Source: Bagarius yarrelli (taxonomy: Eukaryota; Chordata; Actinopteri; Siluriformes; Sisoridae). From it: a stretch of 64,000 nucleotides of DNA. Below the pieces are notes generated by a model. The model worked only from the letters and a program-made list of their open reading frames with translations. It did no database searches and was not told where the DNA came from. Below are positions 58,540 to 64,000 of the stretch, piece by piece. Numbering within the stretch: the first letter of the stretch is position 1; each line of letters opens with the position of its first letter. The stretch spans positions 1,707,392 to 1,771,391 of the forward strand of contig VCAZ01000020.1 of NCBI GenBank assembly GCA_005784505.1. The letters run 5' to 3'. The translations under genes were made by a program, and so were the position numbers.

Positions 58540-61500
58540 CTTTCTCTCTCTGTCTCTGTCTCTCTCTCCACAGTGTTCCATGAAAAGAGCTCGGTGAACT
58601 GCAGTTACAAAGACGAAGATGACTGCATTAATCACTTCCAGTACTATGAAGACATCAGCGGAAAATCCATTCTTTACCTCGTTAAAGAACCCGGTGAGAA
58701 ACACAGTCAGAGGCAGAAATGGAGATTTTGAGTGAGCACAAATGCTCTTGGCTCTGAGTCATCCTCTATGCTTTTTGTTGGTGCAGGTCTGAGACAGGCG
58801 AGTGCAATCCCTCCCTAGATAACATAACTGACACTCCCTTAAGAACATTTAAGCTTAATAAAAGCCAGACGTAAACTTTGAGTAACTTGCAGGAAAAATG
58901 GCAAATTGGAATACAGAAAAAAAAACTTTTTTTAATTCAGTAGTAAATAGTGATGGATATTCGTGGGTCTGTCGTAGGTGAGACCAAGTCGAGATCATGG
59001 ACAAAGCCAGTGGAGTCCAGTTATGTATGGTTTGTGTTTGCTTCAGAGAAAAAAAATGAGATTTTCATTCAGATGATTCAACATTTTCCTAAAACTAAAT
59101 TAAACGCAAGGGGTAACATGATTCAACTATTTCATCAACCTATGATTTTAAGTCAAGGGATCGTATCTTTTTTAGTATATTCAAAACATTTTCCCTAAAA
59201 ACTAAATTAAACGCAAGGGGTAACCTGGGGGCCCGATCAGGTTTGCCCTAACAGGGCCCTAAATGCCCCACTTACTAACCCCCCCCTATCACCTATGCCC
59301 CACTTTTAAGTCTAGAATGGGAACCTCGTATCTGCTTTTTAGTATAGTCTTTAGAATTGATTAGGTTGACTTAGGTTTGATTTTAAAATTCAGTGCCTGT
59401 GTCTGACTGTGTGTAATAATGATGATGGAAGGCCTTTAGGCCATGTAGTCAAGGGCAGTTGGTTGAAATGTGCTATAGAAATACATTTGTATTGTATTTT
59501 ATTGTAAATCGAGGGCAAACCCAAAACCAAGCCAACACAACACACAGTCTGAGAACAGCTTTTTGCTGTGTTTATTTCAGTGTTTGTACAATCCACTTAT
59601 TCCAACATGGGATTGATGTTTCGTCTAATAAATAATTCATCTAATTTAATTATTCAATCTAATTAACAGAGGTGGGTAGAATCGCCAAGAAAATTACTTA
59701 TGTAAAGTACAAGTGCCTATATAATAATTATTCAAGTAACAGTAAAAGTATTAATGTTCAAATTACATGAGTAATGAAATATGGAAGACTACTTAAGTAG
59801 TGAGTTACTCGTTACTTTGGATCTGATTACATGAAGGGAAAAATCTAGAAAAAAATACTAACAATCCAATACATAAAATATGCGTTAAATTAACAAAAAA
59901 AGAATTTAATGTGCGTGATTTTATAGTAACCTACGGTAAGTTCCCATAGTCCCCAATGTCAAATAGACATTATCATAAAAGTAACTGGTATGTTTTCTTG
60001 GTTGAAGCTGGAATTCCTGTACGCTGATATGTCAACTTGTTTTGGTCGCATAGAAAGCATCGCATTATGTAACTGTTTGTTTCAGTTCTTAAAGTAAAAA
60101 AAAAGAAACTACCCGGCCTGTTTGTCTCTGTCTTCTCCTTTAATAATTTTTCCAAAATGAGCAGGTTTCACAAACATATTCCAGACGTCTGCAGCCTATC
60201 AGGAAATAGGCCATCTCATTATACATAACATGACTGAAACAAGCTATTATTTAAATTACAATTTAATAGTCCTGAGATGGACTGACAACCTGTCCAGGGT
60301 GTACCCCTCCTGCCCTTCGCCCTTGCAGAGGCGGCTGGGATTGGCTCCAGCAGATCCCCATGACCCCGAATTAGGGAATAAGCGGGTATAGAAAATGAAT
60401 GAATGAATGAACATTTAATAGTAACAGAGGAACGCAATTAAATGTAGAGAGGTAAAGGTTAATTTCTGCAATTAAAAATTACTCTTCAAGGTACATTTTT
60501 TCTAAAAATTCACTCAAGTAAATGTAACTAAATAAATATAAAGCATTACTTCCCACCTCTGATAATTTAATAACCGGATCTAGATAACATTACAAAACTT
60601 AACATTTTGCACGTTTTTGTATATCCTGTGTACTTAATGATTTTTACATCTGTAGAAAGCACTCAAGTTCTTTCACTTAAAACTTGACAAATTACTATAT
60701 GTCTTTATGGAACATAGGACATTGCCATGTTGGAAAAGTGTTTAAGTCTGAATGAATTTATGTGAGGAAATAATGTCAGTCTATAACATACGAAGACATT
60801 CCAGACAACTGTGTGCTTCTAACTTTATTGCAACTTTTGTGTGTATTGATTGTTTACATCTATAACATCTATAAAATTACTCCATATGCAAGCATTTAAT
60901 GCTGTAAGGAAATGATATCATGGGTTTAAGAAGTGTCATAAAAATATATTCTCGTAGTCTCAAACTAAGACATGATGAAAGACTTGTAATGTAAAAGACA
61001 GTGTAAAGTACCAGAAGTACCAGAAGTACCACTATTAAAGGTTTAACATCTATGTGTTTTATGTGTATAGAGTGTCCCAAAGGTCCTGATATCCTGGTAG
61101 TGGTGGCATCTGTCATTGGCTCCATTTTCTTGCTGGGTTTGGCTGCTCTGCTGGTGTGGAAACTGCTGATCACTATTCATGACCGCCGAGAATTCGCCAA
61201 GTTTGAGGAAGAGAGAGCCAAGGCTAAGTGGGAAGCGGTAAGATGCCATGACAAACATACAAACACACACACACAGACATAATCAGAAGACATACACACC
61301 TACAAAACCCATGTTATTTGTTTGTCTGTCTGGACTATCTGGATGAGGTGGTAATTATTAGTTTCTCAACCACAGCCATTATATCGGTGAGTAAGTGTGG
61401 CTTACTTAGCGTCACGTCTCGACTCTTGCTCTAAGACCTCAAGCTTCTTTTTAAGCACAGGGATTTGACAGTCGCACTTATGTAATGTGTAGTGTAGTCA

Positions 61501-63281
61501 TTTCTTTTGGCTGGCCTAATGCTTCATTTCTGCATGATCATGAATCTCACTACTATTTGGCAACCATTTTTATTTAATATTTAAGAAACAATTGACAAAT
61601 TAACTAATATTTTATTATTGTGGCGTATCAAAGCCACATTATTAAACATTTACAGCCTATTTATAAAATTAGGAAAGGGGAATTAAAGAGGTTTTAGTTT
61701 GGTTTTTTTGGGTTTTTTTAGGGAAAAAGTCTTCCATAGACTTGAACCAACACTGACTCGACAGCTTTATTATTATCTTTGCATGGTCATATTAATGAAA
61801 TGGTGTTTATTTAACTTATTTAAGTCTTGCGGTTTTTGATAGCGCAAATAGGTCACAATTTAACGCCTAAGCCTTAATGGCAGTTCTGTCCTCGATTGAG
61901 TCGTCTTAGGGAAATTCCTATAATCCTATTTCAAAATCTGATCTATTGTTGTTCATGGCTAGTTTGACAGTAGCCGATTAATGTCTGGTAATAAATTAAG
62001 TAAGTGCTTTTAAATTAATTTAGGAATTAAATTAAAACCATGGTGCATTAATGTACCAATGCATTTTTTTTATTATGACTAACTGCATTTTATAGCAGCT
62101 GGAAAATAATGAGCACTTTTAGACAAAAGTATTGACCACAGCATCACACCCATATGGGATCCTATTCCAGATTTTGCCCCATTCTTCATCTTCTAATAAC
62201 CACAACATTTCCATTAGATTTTGGAGTGTGGCTTTGTAGATTTGTTTATTAAGCCACAATTGAACTAGTGAAATCATTCACCAAATTTGGGGTACAGTCA
62301 GTGTTTAAGCTCATCAATTCATCCCAAAGGTGTTCAATTTGGTTGAACCATAACACACCATGTCAAGGAGCTCAGGGACTTTGTGCACAGGGGCATTGTC
62401 ATGCTGCATATCTATTTCAACTGTTACTATAGAGAATGTAAAGTCACATTGAGTCAAAGTCTCATTCTGAGAGGATCACACTCAGTGTTTAAACCGCACC
62501 TAGTTTTAGTTGCAAAAAAAAAAAAAGAATCAAAATTCTGATAGAGAAGGTATTACTTAAAAAAGCAGAATAAAAAGGAAGCACCGTCTCTACTTACATA
62601 TCCGGACATCATTACAACATCATGTCATGCTGACCTTTACAGAAAATGACTACGAAAACCAGTGTTTTATTAGGGTCAAAACGTCCTGAATAAAAACAGT
62701 TTCTCCATTAAAAACTTGGTTGAAGAACTTATGAAATCGGCATAATGCTGTTCTTGCTGTTGCAGATTTTAATGTAAAAGGGTTGACTTACCATAGTGAC
62801 ATTTTCCAAACCAAAAAGGAAAGAAATAAAATCGGGTCAAACACACTGGCAGAAAAAAAGCTTGATCCTCCCAGTATGGCGTCTACCAACAAGATTACCC
62901 AGAATTTAATGTGACGTGACCTCAGCTCCAAATTCTTAATAGAAATACTAGCATTGTTAATATAAGGGTTTTAATATAAGCTTTTTATTTAAAAAAAATC
63001 ATCTTTACATTTAAGACTTTTTTTATACTAAACAGTAATAGACTTTCTCCAATTGTGAAAAGATTCACTCTGTAAAATATTGTACATTTTGGAATTATTT
63101 TACAGCTGCACACATCAGCTGGATGCCCTAACGTGTGTACTTTACATCACTTAATGCTTTCTGGTGACATATATGTAAATAAACATGAATAAACATCTCT
63201 GTGCTCTTTTAGGCTAACAACCCGCTGTATAAAGGAGCTACAACTACATTTACAAACGTGGCTTACCGTGGCAACTCCTAA
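48323..63281 (+). CDS. itgb3: Integrin beta-3, complete 15-exon gene
   Basis: Beta subunit of alphaIIb-beta3 (platelet/thrombocyte fibrinogen receptor) and alphaV-beta3. Exons: 48323-48380, 48882-48967, 49493-49697, 49890-50142, 50232-50394, 51190-51351, 51436-51531, 51662-51751, 52067-52201, 53136-53565, 57057-57279, 57380-57483, 58574-58693, 61071-61237, 63213-63281. All borders are GT-AG and phases chain without a stop, giving 786 residues; human has 788 and 15 exons. Domains: signal peptide 1-20; PSI domain (about 21-70, WCSQK); beta-I domain with MIDAS DLSYS at 141-145, ADMIDAS D148/D149 and SPEGGFDA; Cys-rich EGF repeats (about 460-640); beta-tail domain; membrane segment about 716-738; tail IHDRREFAKFEEE, NPLY (767-770) and NVAY (779-782). 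The tail KGPDILVV...GLAALL and FNATCLN identify beta-3 rather than beta-1, -5 or -6. Oddities: an extra sequon in the specificity loop (N203) and human Ser752 replaced by Thr. itgb3a versus itgb3b is not resolved. Confidence 0.96.
50395..51189 (+). other. itgb3 intron 5
   Basis: About 800 bp of AT-rich sequence without recognised repeats. The donor GTGACA is weak compared with the other introns, but frame and protein homology require it. Confidence 0.7.
52285..52460 (-). repeat. V-SINE in itgb3 intron 9
   Basis: GTATTTGGCAGACGCCC, GAGCAATTGGGGGTTAAGGG, GGGAATTGAACCCACAACC and AAGCCACCACTTCCCC. Confidence 0.9.
52822..52912 (+). repeat. V-SINE head fragment in itgb3 intron 9
   Basis: AGTAGCGCAGTGGTTAAGG, GGACTGCTAATTGGAAGATC and GGGTTTGATTTTCAG jump directly to CTGTAACTGTAAATG; the body is deleted. 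Confidence 0.85.
54136..54971. mobile_element. TTAA-flanked MITE in itgb3 intron 10
   Basis: It begins TTAAAGGGATAGTTCAC and ends AACTATCCCTTAA. Thus TTAA flanks terminal inverted repeats (A)GGGATAGTT, giving an element of 836 bp. Internal landmarks (TGTCATGAATTCCTGAATTTC, CTTCGGAACACAA, TTTCATCAAGAATATCTTA) match an abundant otophysan non-autonomous DNA transposon. There is no coding capacity. The TTAA target suggests piggyBac-like mobilisation, which is inference. Confidence 0.65.
55421..55550 (-). repeat. V-SINE in itgb3 intron 10, with internal deletion and a short inverted repeat
   Basis: GTATTTGGCAGACGCCC and CCAGAGCGACTTCCCACC, then GGGTTTGATTC in complement. CACCAAGTTGCC and GGCAACTTGGTG form a local palindrome inside it. 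Confidence 0.82.
55600..55735 (-). repeat. Very degenerate V-SINE in itgb3 intron 10
   Basis: TTTACATTTATTGCATCTTA, GAGGTTTAAGGGCTAAG and GGTGGTGTTGGGAATGAAC suggest a decayed copy. It is the least certain of the set. Confidence 0.45.
56638..56848 (+). repeat. V-SINE with duplicated 3' tail, itgb3 intron 10
   Basis: The head GGTAGCTCATTGGTTAAGG and body GCTGGGCCCCTTAACAC are normal. The 44-bp tail block beginning ATGTAAGTAGCTCTTGATAA occurs twice in tandem (56750-56793 and 56801-56844), identical by eye. Confidence 0.88.
56969..57000. repeat. (GAT)n microsatellite before itgb3 exon 11
   Basis: About ten GAT units, ending 56 bp upstream of the exon 11 acceptor. Confidence 0.95.
57677..57780 (+). 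repeat. V-SINE fragment in itgb3 intron 12
   Basis: GTGGTAGCTCATATGGTTAAG and TGGGCCCTTGAGCAAGGCCC; the tail is missing. Confidence 0.75.
58036..58234 (+). repeat. V-SINE in itgb3 intron 12
   Basis: GGTAGCACAGTGGTTAAGG, GGGTTTGATTCCCAGCATC, GGGTGTCTGCCAAATGCAG and TAAATG. Confidence 0.9.
58499..58570. repeat. (TC)n microsatellite forming the polypyrimidine tract of itgb3 exon 13
   Basis: An interrupted TC array of about 70 bp ends directly at the CCACAG acceptor of exon 13 (58573). Confidence 0.95.
59081..59224. repeat. Short direct repeat in itgb3 intron 13
   Basis: A 36-39 bp block (ACATTTTCC...AAACTAAATTAAACGCAAGG followed by GGTAAC) occurs at 59081-59116 and again at 59186-59224 with two one-base insertions. 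Confidence 0.85.
59667..60561. mobile_element. Non-autonomous hAT-like transposon in itgb3 intron 13
   Basis: Ends are CAGAGGTGGGTAGAATCGCC and TTCCCACCTCTG in inverted orientation. Subterminal motifs (CAAGTAACAGTAAAAGTA, AGTTACTCGTTACTTTGG, CACTCAAGTAAATGTAAC) are typical of an abundant fish hAT family. Flanking 8-mers CTAATTAA and ATAATTTA agree at 6 of 8 positions. No transposase is present. A family B SINE is nested inside it at 60271-60412. Confidence 0.72.
60271..60412 (+). repeat. Family B SINE/LINE tail nested in the hAT element
   Basis: A 5'-truncated copy (GAGATGGACTGACAACC to GCGGGTATAGAAAATG and ATGA repeats) is bounded by a perfect 10-bp target duplication ATTTAATAGT (60261-60270 and 60413-60422). 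This defines the family's real 3' end and shows retrotransposition. Confidence 0.92.
62140..62415. repeat. Degraded fish DNA-transposon-like repeat in itgb3 intron 14
   Basis: TTTGGAGTGTGGCTTTGTAG, AATTCATCCCAAAGGTGTTC and TTTGTGCACAGGGGCATTGTC are landmarks of a repeat very common in teleosts, probably derived from a cut-and-paste DNA transposon. A fragment is also at 21560-21660. The superfamily is not resolved. Confidence 0.5.
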
Positions 63282-63424
63282 AGACCTTCCATGGATGATG
63301 GAGAAAGAAAACAGAAAAAAAGAAAAGAAAAAAGGAAACATTTTGGAAATGTACTGGGATACGATTTTTTATTGACATTCATCTAAATTTGCTTAATTCC
63401 TTGGAAAAAATGATGATGATAATG
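63282..63424 (+). other. Start of the itgb3 3' UTR
   Basis: A-rich and T-rich sequence between the TAA at 63279-63281 and the GGAT array. It contains no AATAAA, so the transcript probably continues into or past the array. Confidence 0.6.
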
Positions 63425-63587
63425 ATGGTGGATGGATGGATGGATGGATGGATGGATGGATGGATAGATGGATGTACAGACTTCTATTTGTATAGTATTG
63501 CAAAAACAGGGAAATTAGGGCAAAGTGTCAAAACTTTAGTTAGTTTTATAGATAGATACTGTATATAGATAGACAGATGGATGGATA

Positions 63588-63620
<33 letters not shown>

Positions 63621-64000
63621 ATGGATGGATGGATGGATGGATGGATGGATGGATGGATGGATGGATGGATGGATGGATAGACGGATGGATGGATGGATGA
63701 ATGGATGGATAGACGGACGGATGGATGGATGGATGGATGGATGGATGGATGGACGGACGGATGGATGGATGAATGGATGGATAGACGGACGGATGGATGG
63801 ATGATGAATGGATGGATAGAACGATGATGGATGATGGATGGATGATGATGGATGGATGGAATGGATGGACGGATGGAGGACGGACAGATGGATGGATGAA
63901 TGGATGGATAGACGGACGGATGGATGGATGGATGGATGGATGGATAGATGGATGGATGGATGGATAGGATGGATAGATGGATAGATGGATGGATGGATGG
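63425..64000. repeat. (GGAT)n/(GGAC)n tetranucleotide array reaching the window end
   Basis: GGAT units occupy 63427-63473. After about 100 bp of unique sequence, an imperfect GGAT array with GGAC, GATA and ATGA variants runs from about 63575 to the last base. The Met-Asp-Gly-Trp frame through it is an artefact. Confidence 0.98.

Noticed and set aside
63589..63804. Asp/Gly/Trp/Met repeat protein
   Set aside because: Translation of the GGAT array.

Overview
This is a eukaryotic, vertebrate window. Genes are split by GT-AG introns, intergenic DNA is AT-rich with many (CA)n, (TA)n, (GA)n and tetranucleotide arrays, and the interspersed repeats are the tRNA-headed SINEs, LINE tails, hAT-like elements and MITEs typical of ray-finned fish. 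The encoded proteins are clear vertebrate orthologues. A teleost is near certain; an otophysan (possibly catfish-like) is suggested by the MITE with AGGGATAGTT ends and by the V-SINE family, but this is inference. No prokaryotic defence system, CRISPR array or other undescribed multi-gene system was found.

Layout. 355-561 (+): last coding exon of a synaptogyrin, with its 3' UTR to roughly 2.1 kb. 3.36-4.75 kb (+): a complete two-exon telethonin gene (tcap) with a muscle-type promoter. 12.8-17.3 kb (-): prr29, spread over five coding exons that are individually too short to stand out and that lie among microsatellites; its last few codons were not found. 18.09-19.93 kb: a 1.8-kb element with arms of about 370 bp in inverted orientation, flanked by a short direct repeat. 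20-32 kb and 33-48 kb: gene-poor DNA with repeats, a solo LTR and a few repeat-free stretches that look like conserved regulatory DNA, including a cluster of RFX X-box-like motifs near 40.1-40.3 kb. 32.12-32.46 kb (-): rprml, an intronless reprimo-like gene. 48.3-63.3 kb (+): a complete 15-exon itgb3 gene encoding an integrin beta-3 of 786 residues. From 63.4 kb a (GGAT)n array runs to the window end.

The genes do not form a pathway. Telethonin is a sarcomere Z-disc cap, Prr29 is uncharacterised, Rprml belongs to the p53-linked reprimo family, and integrin beta-3 is an adhesion receptor subunit. What links them is synteny: the human counterparts of tcap, prr29, rprml and itgb3 lie on chromosome 17q, and rprml and itgb3 keep the same divergent orientation seen at human 17q21.32.

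All exon models were made by eye from reading frame, splice sites and remembered family sequences. Repeat families were assigned by motif recognition, not by a database search.
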